From positions 1 to 20,345 of the forward strand of contig JBMNPT010000016.1 of the NCBI GenBank assembly GCA_050943735.1: a DNA stretch of 20,345 nt. The letters run 5' to 3'. The DNA is from JBMNPT01 sp050943735. GTDB taxonomy: Bacteria; Bacillota; Clostridia; Oscillospirales; RGIG577. This document shows, piece after piece, positions 13,138-20,113 of this stretch. A program made the position numbers and the translations under genes. Below the pieces are notes generated by a model. That model was given only the letters and a program-made list of their open reading frames with translations. It had not been told where the DNA came from and made no database searches. The first letter of the stretch is position 1. Each line of letters starts with the position of its first letter.

Positions 13138-14070
13138 ATGGCCATGGACGTGAAAAATCCCATCACCCTCAAGCTGATGAGCCAGCTGGCGGATTTGACC
13201 GACAGCATGCAGGGCGCTTATAATATCCGGGAGGACTCGGGCTGTGCGGCCCGTCATTCCACCGATAATATTGAAATCAAGACCAAGGTGGGCAAACCCG
13301 GCATTGACATTCTCATCAAGGGCGGCACCAAGGGGGAAAAGGTATTCATTCCTGCACTGGTGACCCACAGCGATGTGGATGATCTGGTATACAATGACTT
13401 TTTTGTGGGCCCGGAGGCAGATGTGACCATCATTGCGGGCTGCGGCGTGCATACCGAAGGCTGCGGCGACAGCAAACACAATGGCATTCACCGGTTTTTC
13501 CTGGGACGGGACAGCCGGGTGGTGTACATTGAAAAGCACATCGGTGTAGGCGAGGGCACCGGCAAGCGGATCATCAACCCCCAGACCTATATCGAGGCAG
13601 AGGAAAACAGCTATATGGAAATGGAAACCACTCAGATTGAAGGGGTGGATTCCACCAAGCGGTTTTCCAAGGCCACTTTGAAGGACGGCGCACGGCTGGT
13701 CATTCGGGAGAAGATCATGACCCATGGTGAGCAGTATGCTGAAACCGCCTTTGAGGTGGACATGGATGGCGAGGATTGCAGTACCCATCTGGTGTCCCGC
13801 AGTGTGGCCAAGGATCATTCCCGCCAGCTGTTTCTCTCCAAGATCAACGGCAACAACCGCTGTGCCGGCCACAGTGAGTGCGACGCTATCATCATGGATC
13901 ATGGCGTGGTGAGCGCGGTGCCTGAAATCACCGCCAATCATCTGGATGCTTCGCTGATTCATGAGGCGGCCATCGGTAAGATCGCAGGAGAACAGCTCAC
14001 CAAGCTGATGACCCTGGGACTTACCGAAAAGGAAGCGGAAGAACGGATTGTGCAAGGGTTTTTGGAGTAA
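13138..14070 (+). CDS. sufB: SufB/SufD-type Fe-S scaffold protein (SmsB)
   Basis: The 310-residue protein is shorter than canonical SufB or SufD (about 420-490) and corresponds to their beta-helix core plus C-terminal helices. The C-terminus HEAAIGKIAGEQLTKLMTLGLTEKEAEERIVQGFL is the classic SufB/D ending. Candidate cluster residues are Cys102 and Cys109 (GCGVHTEGCGD), Cys242 and Cys248 (RCAGHSECDAII) and His275. By eye Cys248 and His275 align with the essential Cys405 and His433 of E. coli SufB. The start ATG at 13138 has AGGAGGAA 7 bases upstream and is separated by one base from the sufC stop. It probably builds the [4Fe-4S] clusters needed by the hydrogenase, activase and ferredoxin proteins seen in this window. 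Calling it SmsB rests on length and gene content. Confidence 0.9.
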   Translation: MAMDVKNPITLKLMSQLADLTDSMQGAYNIREDSGCAARHSTDNIEIKTKVGKPGIDILIKGGTKGEKVFIPALVTHSDVDDLVYNDFFVGPEADVTIIAGCGVHTEGCGDSKHNGIHRFFLGRDSRVVYIEKHIGVGEGTGKRIINPQTYIEAEENSYMEMETTQIEGVDSTKRFSKATLKDGARLVIREKIMTHGEQYAETAFEVDMDGEDCSTHLVSRSVAKDHSRQLFLSKINGNNRCAGHSECDAIIMDHGVVSAVPEITANHLDASLIHEAAIGKIAGEQLTKLMTLGLTEKEAEERIVQGFLE

Positions 14071-14080
14071 AAGCCAGCAG

Positions 14081-14112
14081 GGGCCAGACAGTTTTCTGTC
14101 TGGCCCTTTTTT
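14081..14112 (+). terminator. Terminator of the sufC-sufB operon
   Basis: GGGCCAGACAG pairs with CTGTCTGGCCC (11 base pairs) around TTTT and is followed by six Ts. Confidence 0.95.
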
Positions 14113-14146
14113 GCTGTTTCTCGGGGATAAGTGATGTAAACTTTGG

Positions 14147-14175
14147 TTGTTTTACAGAGTGGTATTTGATATAAT
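14147..14175 (+). promoter_or_regulatory. Promoter of the unknown membrane protein gene
   Basis: TTGTTT (14147-14152), a 17-base spacer and a perfect TATAAT (14170-14175). A second TATAAT lies at 14181-14186 but lacks a matching -35 box. The leader is about 110 bases long; no obvious structure was recognised in it. Confidence 0.65.
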
Positions 14176-14293
14176 ATAGCTATAATTGTAGCGCTTGTTT
14201 TCTTGTCTTTTGTAATAGTATACAAAACAGGGGGCTGGCGTATCAAAAAGCTGGTAGGGATTGGGCCGGCAGAAATGTAAGGAGGAATCGGAC

Positions 14294-16117
14294 GTGGAGG
14301 AAAATGTGAAGCAGAAGGTTTCGCTGAGCAAAGGACAGAAAATCCTGCTGATCGTATCGCTGGTAGTGGTGCTGCTGTTGGGCGGCATAGGGGGGTATAT
14401 GTTCTGGCAGCAGACACAGGATCGATATGAAGGAATTGCAGAAACACTGTGGTGCGTGGGCATTCTGCATGACAAAGAGAACCGGGAGGAGATGCTGGCA
14501 GGCGAGGGCTATTGGGGAGATAAGTACCCCAAGGTGAAGGACAAAAAGGGCTTTCACAAAAAGCTGGCAGAAACCCTCCAATACCTCATTGACAATCCGG
14601 GAGACGTGTTGACCATAGGCACCAAACAGAAGGATGTCATTGCGGAGGGACTGGCTGTACTGGAACAGCAGGGCATCCATTCAGAGGAAGTCCGCGACGT
14701 ATTTCATGCCTATGTGCAGCAGGAGAAGGAGGAAGCCCTGCAAGCCGATAAGGGGATGGCGGCTGTCACAGGGATGCAGGCGCTGGACCACATGCTCCAG
14801 GACAGCCAGGCGCCTTACTACACCGATGGGCTCATGACTCGGGAGGAGATTGCAGACGTCTATACCCGGGAGATTGAAAAAACCATGGAGGCAAAGGAGT
14901 ACGACCTGTTTTCCGAAGAGATAGGGATCATCATGGAAGAGGGCTATATGGAAGACTGCTTCCCTGATGTGACAGTCTTGCTGGATCGGCTGAAAGAGGA
15001 TTGCCAGATTTATACAGTGGCTTCCGGCAAGGGTGGCTTTTACGATAAGATTGAGGATACCAGCTCCTCCAGTACCTCTTCTTTGGGGGCCTCTGGTATG
15101 TCCTCCATCGGGTATAGCAGTTCCAGCAGAAGCACCAACAGCCTGGGAGATTTCCGGGTGGCCAGGTCCTCCAGCAGCACCCATGTGGACGGTCTGTTGG
15201 ATCAGGCTTCCAAAGACAAATACAACACCTCCAGTAGCAGTACCACTCTGTACTTCCGCGACCAGGATGTGAATGGACGGTTCTACAGCGAAAGCCTGGA
15301 ATGGGCGCAAAAGAATGGGGCTCAGTATATATTCTGCGCATCCAATGGCAGCGGTGATTCGGAGGATAAGGTGGAAATGGACGCGGCCCTGCTCATTGGC
15401 CGGAACAAGCTGTACGCGGTGGGCAAACAGGTGAAAAACGGAAACGATTACGATATGGAATGCTATACCTATGATGGAGATTTTTCACAGGAACTGAAGG
15501 AAGTGGAAGAACTGTATCAGACCAAGTACTCGCCTGAAATGGAAAAAGCCCAGGCGTTGGAGTGGATGAAGGCTGGCGAGTATGAAAAAGCCTCTCAGGT
15601 GTTTGCCCGGTACACCAACACCGAGGAAGGCATGGCCTATGTGTACCAGTGCGCTCTTGAGATGCTGCGGCAGGGCGAGTACGATGCGGGACTGAAGCTT
15701 CTGGGCGAGATGGACGCATACAAAGACCTGTTCCAGGCGACAGAGGAAAAGATACGGGAACGCATTGAGGATGATTTTGCCGGTTCCCCCAGCGCTCGGC
15801 TGTTCTGCAGAGTGATGGTGGATGCGGTGCCGGCGCTGACCGATGCGGAGATCACCCAGCAGCTGTCGGGAAAGACCTTCACCCACATGCACAAGAAGTG
15901 CTCGGTGACTTTTGGGACGGACGGTATTTACAAGGAGAATAAGGCCAGCGGCCTGGAAAGACAATGGTCTGTGCAGGACGGCAAATTGATACTGAAAAAA
16001 ACGGAAGGGACGGATAGTACAGGCTACAGCGTCCATCCGCTGTTTGAAGAGTATTATATTTTGTGCTATGACAGACCCAATCGGAAGGAGGATGAAATCA
16101 TTCTGCTGAAAAAATAG
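14294..16117 (+). CDS. Hypothetical membrane-anchored protein with Ser-rich linker and TPR-like C-terminal region
   Basis: The 607-residue protein has a short basic N-terminus, one membrane helix (about residues 16-38) and a large domain expected outside the cell. A helical, acidic region (about 40-250) has no motif I recognise. A serine-rich low-complexity stretch (about 256-315) contains several SSSS runs. It is followed by a segment rich in charged helices with TPR-like units (about 415-495; EWMKAGEYEKASQVFARY and EMLRQGEYDAGLKLLGEMDAYKD, with the GEY/A/L pattern) and a beta-rich end with the VTFGTDGIYKENKASG...W.V.DGKLILKK pattern. GTG at 14294 is chosen because AAGGAGG (14279-14285) lies 8 bases upstream; a TTG at 14261 has no such site. 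It is monocistronic, with its own promoter and terminator. No function is assigned. Confidence 0.8.
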   Translation: MEENVKQKVSLSKGQKILLIVSLVVVLLLGGIGGYMFWQQTQDRYEGIAETLWCVGILHDKENREEMLAGEGYWGDKYPKVKDKKGFHKKLAETLQYLIDNPGDVLTIGTKQKDVIAEGLAVLEQQGIHSEEVRDVFHAYVQQEKEEALQADKGMAAVTGMQALDHMLQDSQAPYYTDGLMTREEIADVYTREIEKTMEAKEYDLFSEEIGIIMEEGYMEDCFPDVTVLLDRLKEDCQIYTVASGKGGFYDKIEDTSSSSTSSLGASGMSSIGYSSSSRSTNSLGDFRVARSSSSTHVDGLLDQASKDKYNTSSSSTTLYFRDQDVNGRFYSESLEWAQKNGAQYIFCASNGSGDSEDKVEMDAALLIGRNKLYAVGKQVKNGNDYDMECYTYDGDFSQELKEVEELYQTKYSPEMEKAQALEWMKAGEYEKASQVFARYTNTEEGMAYVYQCALEMLRQGEYDAGLKLLGEMDAYKDLFQATEEKIRERIEDDFAGSPSARLFCRVMVDAVPALTDAEITQQLSGKTFTHMHKKCSVTFGTDGIYKENKASGLERQWSVQDGKLILKKTEGTDSTGYSVHPLFEEYYILCYDRPNRKEDEIILLKK

Positions 16118-16129
16118 GGGCAATTATCA

Positions 16130-16159
16130 CGCGGCATCCTGTCCAGGATGCCGCGTTTT
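16130..16159 (+). terminator. Terminator of the unknown membrane protein gene
   Basis: CGCGGCATCCTG pairs perfectly with CAGGATGCCGCG (12 base pairs, minimal loop) and is followed by TTTT. Confidence 0.9.
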
Positions 16160-16181
16160 GCATAAGAAACAAGAGGAAATT

Positions 16182-16210
16182 TTTACTTGATTTTTCGAAA
16201 GAGATATGAT
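16182..16210 (+). promoter_or_regulatory. Promoter of the perR-hydrogenase-rubrerythrin operon
   Basis: TTTACT (16182-16187), a 17-base spacer and TATGAT (16205-16210). The predicted start lies inside the Per box just downstream. Confidence 0.75.
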
Positions 16211-16219
16211 ACTCTAAAT

Positions 16220-16234
16220 TTAGAATTATTCTAA
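16220..16234. promoter_or_regulatory. PerR operator (Per box)
   Basis: TTAGAATTATTCTAA is a perfect 7-1-7 inverted repeat that differs from the Bacillus Per box TTATAATNATTATAA by one base in each half. It sits between the -10 box and the ribosome site of a PerR-like gene, so autoregulation with derepression by peroxide is expected. Confidence 0.82.
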
Positions 16235-16248
16235 TTATAGGAGAAAAA

Positions 16249-16665
16249 ATGACAAAGTACGAAAAAGCAATCTGGGAAATTGTAGAAAACTCTCGCAGCC
16301 ATATGACGGCGGATCAGGTGTTTATGACCCTGCGAAAACTGTATCCCAAAGTGGTATTGGCTACGGTGTACAACAATTTGAACCGGTTGTGGGAAGAAGG
16401 CAGGATACGCAAGATCTCAGTGGAAGGTATGCCTGATCGATATGATCGGATAGAAAGGCACGATCATCTGGTGTGCAGAAACTGCGGGAAACTTCTGGAT
16501 GTGAATCTGGAAGATTTGACTGGGCAGCTGCAAAAACAGGTGGGCGTACCCATTTTGACCTATGATCTGAAGCTGGTGTATCTGTGTGAAGAGTGTCAAA
16601 AGAAAGACAGGAAGGAAGGTGACGAACCTGAAACATCTACCCTTATCCGTTCGCGTCCCCATTGA
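16249..16665 (+). CDS. perR: PerR-type peroxide-sensing Fur-family repressor
   Basis: The 138-residue protein has the Fur winged helix (about 1-60; LATVYNNLNRLWEEGRI is the recognition region) and a C-terminal dimerisation domain. All five regulatory-metal ligands of Bacillus PerR have counterparts by eye: His18, Asp66, His71, His73 and Asp84 (for His37, Asp85, His91, His93 and Asp104). The aspartate after CGKLL is the residue that marks peroxide-sensing PerR rather than iron-sensing Fur. The structural zinc site is Cys76, Cys79, Cys113 and Cys116. With Fe(II), peroxide would oxidise a histidine and release DNA. AGGAG lies 6 bases before ATG 16249. The gene overlaps the hydrogenase start by 47 bases. 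The overlapping tail (after about residue 120) is not conserved-looking. Confidence 0.9.
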   Translation: MTKYEKAIWEIVENSRSHMTADQVFMTLRKLYPKVVLATVYNNLNRLWEEGRIRKISVEGMPDRYDRIERHDHLVCRNCGKLLDVNLEDLTGQLQKQVGVPILTYDLKLVYLCEECQKKDRKEGDEPETSTLIRSRPH

Positions 16666-18652
16666 GGCGGATAATCCCAGCATTGAGCGTCTGGAGGACA
16701 AATGTATCAAGTGTGGCATGTGCAAGGAGGTTTGTACCCAGAGGATGGGTGTGCACGGCAGCTATACATTTGACCAGACCGGAGGACATGCGGTCTGTAT
16801 TTATTGCGGCCAGTGCGCCAATGTCTGTCCGGTGGACAGCATTGTGGAACGGGATGAATGTCCGCAAGTGCAAAAAGCGGTGGAAGATCCACAAAAAGTA
16901 GTGGTGGTCAGTACTTCTCCTTCGGTGCGTGTGGCTCTGGGAGAGGAATTTGGAATGGCCCCCGGCACCTTTGTGGAGGGGAAAATGGTGGCCTTGCTGC
17001 GGGCCTTGGGTGCCGATTATGTATTGGATACCAATTTTGCCGCTGACCTGACCATTATGGAAGAGGCCAGCGAGCTGGTGCGCCGCATCACCCAAAAAGA
17101 TGGACCTCTGCCCCAGTTTACCAGTTGTTGTCCGGGGTGGGTGCATTTTGCGGAGATGTATGCCCCACAGCTGCTGCCCCATTTGTCCACAGCCAAAAGC
17201 CCCATCGGCATGCAGGGAGCTACAGTGAAGACCTATTTTGCGCAAAAGATGGGAATTGCTCCGGAAAATATCATTCATGTGGCTCTGACTCCCTGTACCG
17301 CCAAAAAATTTGAGGTGCGGCGAGAGGAAATGTGTGCCGCGGCGGAATACCATCAGATGCCGGGTATGCGAGACACCGACCAGGTGATCACCACCCGGGA
17401 ATTGGCCAGATGGGCCAAGCAGAGAGGAATTGACTGGAATGCGCTGGAGGATTCCTCCTATGATTCGGTGATGGGTCAGGCGTCCGGTGCGGGAGTCATT
17501 TTTGGTAATACGGGAGGCGTGATGGAAGCTGCGGTGCGGACTGCCTACGAAATGGTCACCGGCCAGCCGGCCCCTGATTCGCTGTATCAGCTGGAGCCTG
17601 TCCGGGGATACCAGGGCGTGCGGGAAGCAACGCTCATGTTGGGGGAAACGCCCCTGCACGTGGCGGTGATCTATGGTACCGCCAATGCCCGGGCATTTCT
17701 GGAGGAGATGGATAAGAGCGCCAATCCCTATCATTTTGTGGAAGTGATGGCCTGTCCGGGAGGCTGTATTGGCGGAGGCGGCCAGCCCAAGGATTTGACA
17801 AAGGATGCAGATGAAATCCGGCAGAGACGGATAGCGGCACTGTACAGCCGAGATGAGGCCATGACGGTGCGCAAAAGTCATGAAAATCCTGAAATTCAAG
17901 CGGTGTACCAGCAGTTTTACGGCCATCCTCTCAGTGAAATGGCTGAAAAAATGCTTCATACTTTTTACACCGATCACAGTGACATCTTTCACCAGGAAGG
18001 AGGACGCGGGATGAGCAAATGGACCTGCAGTGTTTGCGGATATGTCTACGATGAACAGGCAGAGGGTGTTCCCTTTGAACAGCTGCCTGACAATTGGGTA
18101 TGTCCGCTGTGCGGCGCGGATAAAAGTGCCTTTGTACAGGAAAAATCTCAAGGGGAGGTCAAAGCGCCGGTGGCGCCCATTCACATGGATGGGGATATGA
18201 AACAGCTGTCGGCCGGTGAGCTGTCCGCAGTTTGTTCCAATCTGGCCAGAGGCTGCGAAAAACAGTACCAGCAGCGGGAAGCGGATCTTTTCCGGGAATT
18301 GGCGGACTTTTTTGCCGCTGCCACTCCTGCGCTGCCCCAGGAGGATCTGGAAGGGCTGCTCCGGCGGGTGGAAGCGGATTTGAACGAGGGCTATCCCGCT
18401 CTGCACGCCCAGGCGGAAGCGGTTTCCGACCGTGGCACCCAGCGCATCTGTGTGTGGGGTGAAAAGGTCACCCGGATTCTCCAATCGCTGCTGAATCGCT
18501 ACCGCAAAGAAGGAGACGCCATGCTGAAAAACACCCAGGTGTGGGTGTGCAGCGTATGCGGTTTCCTGTACGTGGGAGACAGCGCGCCGGAATTGTGTCC
18601 TGTCTGCAAAGTGCCGGCATGGAAATTTGAGAAAATTGAGGGGAGGGTTTGA
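16619..18652 (+). CDS. Group-B-like [FeFe] hydrogenase fused to two rubredoxin domains
   Basis: The 677-residue protein starts with two [4Fe-4S] motifs (C29, C32, C35, C39 and C60, C63, C66, C70). The H-cluster domain has L1 TSCCPGW (Cys170 proton relay, Cys171 ligand), L2 TPCTAKKFE (Cys226) and L3 MACPGGCIGGGGQP (Cys379, Cys383). TSCCPGW is typical of group B rather than group A (TSCCPAW). Thr224 replaces the methionine of MPCTAKK (Met353 of Clostridium pasteurianum CpI). After residue 464 come a rubredoxin (C470, C473, C495, C498), a helical segment (about 530-625) and a shorter rubrerythrin-type rubredoxin (C644, C647, C660, C663). GTG at 16619 is chosen because AGGAAGG lies upstream and homologous N-termini begin near RVPIE; it overlaps perR by 47 bases. 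Cytoplasmic, within a PerR operon: it may take electrons from H2 to rubrerythrin or vent reductant. Confidence 0.92.
   Translation: MTNLKHLPLSVRVPIEADNPSIERLEDKCIKCGMCKEVCTQRMGVHGSYTFDQTGGHAVCIYCGQCANVCPVDSIVERDECPQVQKAVEDPQKVVVVSTSPSVRVALGEEFGMAPGTFVEGKMVALLRALGADYVLDTNFAADLTIMEEASELVRRITQKDGPLPQFTSCCPGWVHFAEMYAPQLLPHLSTAKSPIGMQGATVKTYFAQKMGIAPENIIHVALTPCTAKKFEVRREEMCAAAEYHQMPGMRDTDQVITTRELARWAKQRGIDWNALEDSSYDSVMGQASGAGVIFGNTGGVMEAAVRTAYEMVTGQPAPDSLYQLEPVRGYQGVREATLMLGETPLHVAVIYGTANARAFLEEMDKSANPYHFVEVMACPGGCIGGGGQPKDLTKDADEIRQRRIAALYSRDEAMTVRKSHENPEIQAVYQQFYGHPLSEMAEKMLHTFYTDHSDIFHQEGGRGMSKWTCSVCGYVYDEQAEGVPFEQLPDNWVCPLCGADKSAFVQEKSQGEVKAPVAPIHMDGDMKQLSAGELSAVCSNLARGCEKQYQQREADLFRELADFFAAATPALPQEDLEGLLRRVEADLNEGYPALHAQAEAVSDRGTQRICVWGEKVTRILQSLLNRYRKEGDAMLKNTQVWVCSVCGFLYVGDSAPELCPVCKVPAWKFEKIEGRV
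17997..18013 (+). promoter_or_regulatory. Internal ribosome site and ATG at the first rubredoxin junction
   Basis: AAGGAGG (17997-18003) stands 7 bases before an in-frame ATG at 18011 (codon 465) that begins MSKWTCSVCG, exactly where a free-standing rubredoxin would start. It is either a relic of a separate gene or an active internal start giving a free Rd-helical-Rd protein. Confidence 0.6.
18510..18523 (+). promoter_or_regulatory. Internal ribosome site and ATG at the second rubredoxin junction
   Basis: AAGGAG (18510-18515) stands 5 bases before an in-frame ATG at 18521 (codon 635) that begins MLKNTQVWVCSVCG, the start of the short C-terminal rubredoxin module. Confidence 0.5.
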
Positions 18653-18654
18653 CC

Positions 18655-19845
18655 ATGAAGAAAATCGCGGTGAGAAATCTTCGGCTGTGCACCAAGGATT
18701 GCCTTTGTCTGTATGTTTGTCCCACCGGGGCCACTGATACGGAAAACAGCATCATTGATGTAACCAAATGCATTGGCTGTGGTGTGTGTGCCGACGCATG
18801 TCCCAGCGGGGCCATCTCCATGGTGCCCACCGAATATCCCCCTCAGCAGCCCAAGGAGGACAGTGTGGTGGCGTTGGCCAACCAGCTGGCAGGCAGCAAG
18901 GCCCAGCAGGAAACCATTGCCCGTCAATTGGCGCAGAGCGCGCCCTCGGATGAACTCTATCGTCTGATGACAGCCATCAGTAAGTCGGTGCGTCTGGTCA
19001 ATGAGGATTTGCTGCGGGAGGCCGGCTATATGCTGCCTCAAAGCGGCAATGCTCACCAGTTGCTGAAGAGCTGGATCAGCAATCCCCCTTCCCCTGACTT
19101 CCCTGTTCAGGCAGCCAAGGAGCTGCTGGAACGAATTCCCTGTAACGATGAACCATTGAAAGGAGAAAAGAAAGCCATGAGCAAATGGAAATGTACTGTA
19201 TGCGGTTATATTCACGAAGGAGATACCCTGCCGGAGGACTTTGTCTGCCCCAGATGCAAGCAGCCGGCGTCGGTGTTTCAGAAGATTGAGGAAGCGGCTC
19301 CCCAGCCGGGCAACAAATACGCAGGCACCCAGACGGAAAAGAATCTGCAGGCTGCCTTTGCAGGAGAATCTCAGGCCCGAAACAAGTACACCTATTTTGC
19401 TTCCGTAGCAGAAAAGGAAGGCTATGAGCAAATCGCGGCGCTGTTTGGCAAGACCGCAGAAAATGAAAAGGCCCACGCCAGAATGTGGTTTGAGGAGCTC
19501 AATGGTCTGGGCGATACCGCGCAGAACCTGCTGCATGCCGCTGAGGGTGAAAATTACGAGTGGACCGACATGTACGCTGGATTTGCCAAGACAGCCGAAG
19601 AGGAAGGATTCCACGAACTGGCGGCCAAGTTCCGTCTGGTGGCAGCCATTGAAAAGCGGCATGAGGAGCGCTATCGGGCTCTGCTGCACAATGTGGAAAC
19701 CGCTCAGGTATTTGAAAAGAGCGAAGTGAAGGTATGGGAGTGCCGCAACTGCGGACACATTGTGGTGGGTACCGCCGCACCTGAAGTGTGCCCCACTTGT
19801 CTGTACTCCAAGAGCTACTTTGAAATCACCTGCGACAACTATTGA
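18655..19845 (+). CDS. Ferredoxin-rubredoxin-rubrerythrin-rubredoxin fusion (peroxide reductase)
   Basis: The 396-residue protein begins with a ferredoxin-like module: a canonical [4Fe-4S] motif (C39, C42, C45, C49) and an unusual first set (C12, C16, C18, C22, in CTKDCLCLYVCP). A helical linker (about 65-165) follows, then rubredoxin 1 (C180, C183, C198, C201). The four-helix diiron domain has ligand candidates Glu238, Glu271/His274, Glu302, Asp305 and Glu333/His336. Rubredoxin 2 is C363, C366, C379, C382. Rubrerythrins reduce H2O2 to water with electrons from rubredoxin. Asp305, in EWTDMY, replaces a usual Glu, a variant I recall as common in Clostridia. The rubrerythrin proper (about 222 residues from Met175) could be made alone. 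ATG at 18655 follows GGGAGGG by 7 bases; the hydrogenase stop is two bases upstream. Operon with perR and hydrogenase. Confidence 0.92.
   Translation: MKKIAVRNLRLCTKDCLCLYVCPTGATDTENSIIDVTKCIGCGVCADACPSGAISMVPTEYPPQQPKEDSVVALANQLAGSKAQQETIARQLAQSAPSDELYRLMTAISKSVRLVNEDLLREAGYMLPQSGNAHQLLKSWISNPPSPDFPVQAAKELLERIPCNDEPLKGEKKAMSKWKCTVCGYIHEGDTLPEDFVCPRCKQPASVFQKIEEAAPQPGNKYAGTQTEKNLQAAFAGESQARNKYTYFASVAEKEGYEQIAALFGKTAENEKAHARMWFEELNGLGDTAQNLLHAAEGENYEWTDMYAGFAKTAEEEGFHELAAKFRLVAAIEKRHEERYRALLHNVETAQVFEKSEVKVWECRNCGHIVVGTAAPEVCPTCLYSKSYFEITCDNY
19159..19179 (+). promoter_or_regulatory. Internal ribosome site and ATG before the rubrerythrin module
   Basis: AAAGGAG (19159-19165) stands 11 bases before an in-frame ATG at 19177 (codon 175) that begins MSKWKCTVCGY, a normal start for a reverse-order rubrerythrin. 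It may allow synthesis of free rubrerythrin. Confidence 0.5.
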
Positions 19846-19856
19846 TGGAAATTTTT

Positions 19857-19897
19857 ATGGGGGATGCCCAGGCTTTTGGCCGGGCATCCCCCATTTT
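19857..19897 (+). terminator. Terminator of the perR operon
   Basis: TGGGGGATGCCC pairs with GGGCATCCCCCA (12 base pairs plus an inner GGC/GCC) and is followed by TTTT. It lies 12 bases after the fusion gene's stop. Confidence 0.93.
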
Positions 19898-19939
19898 GCG
19901 TGAAAAGAGAGGAAAACCCGGCTCAATCGCAAAAATCCC

Positions 19940-19968
19940 TTGAGGGGGAGGGGCCAATCTGCTATAAT
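19940..19968 (+). promoter_or_regulatory. Promoter of the interrupted MKLGIVG gene
   Basis: TTGAGG (19940-19945), a 17-base spacer and a perfect TATAAT (19963-19968). The leader to the start codon at 20090 is about 115 bases; I recognise no riboswitch or attenuator in it. Confidence 0.75.
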
Positions 19969-20089
19969 GATCATGTTGCGGTGGGCCTATTTCCCAGTGG
20001 ACAAGTCAGGGAAAACAGGAAGCAGGATTTTGGAGGTCCAACGCCAACGGTTTGGAAGTACGCACAATGATAAGGAGATGTAAGAATAC

Positions 20090-20113
20090 ATGAAATTAGG
20101 AATCGTTGGATAA
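20090..20113 (+). pseudogene. First seven codons of a P-loop GTPase gene (probably ychF), cut off by inserted DNA
   Basis: ATG at 20090, with AAGGAG 12 bases upstream and a good promoter, opens MKLGIVG and then stops at TAA (20111-20113). MKLGIVG is the exact N-terminus I associate with clostridial YchF (MKLGIVGLPNVGKST), so the frame ends just before the GTP/ATP-binding P-loop. Base composition drops sharply after about 20110 and no continuation of the gene follows within the window. The simplest reading is site-specific integration of an element inside codons 5-7, with the rest of the gene beyond the far end of the element. Alternatives are another Rossmann or P-loop protein starting the same way, or a seven-codon leader peptide. 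Confidence 0.5.

Noticed and set aside
14170..14186. A second promoter at the TATAAT at 14181
   Set aside because: No -35-like sequence lies 16-18 bases upstream; the first TATAAT has one.
16643..18484. A 613-codon open frame on the minus strand opposite the hydrogenase
   Set aside because: The plus-strand frame carries all H-cluster and rubredoxin motifs. The antisense product shows no domain and has no ribosome site.
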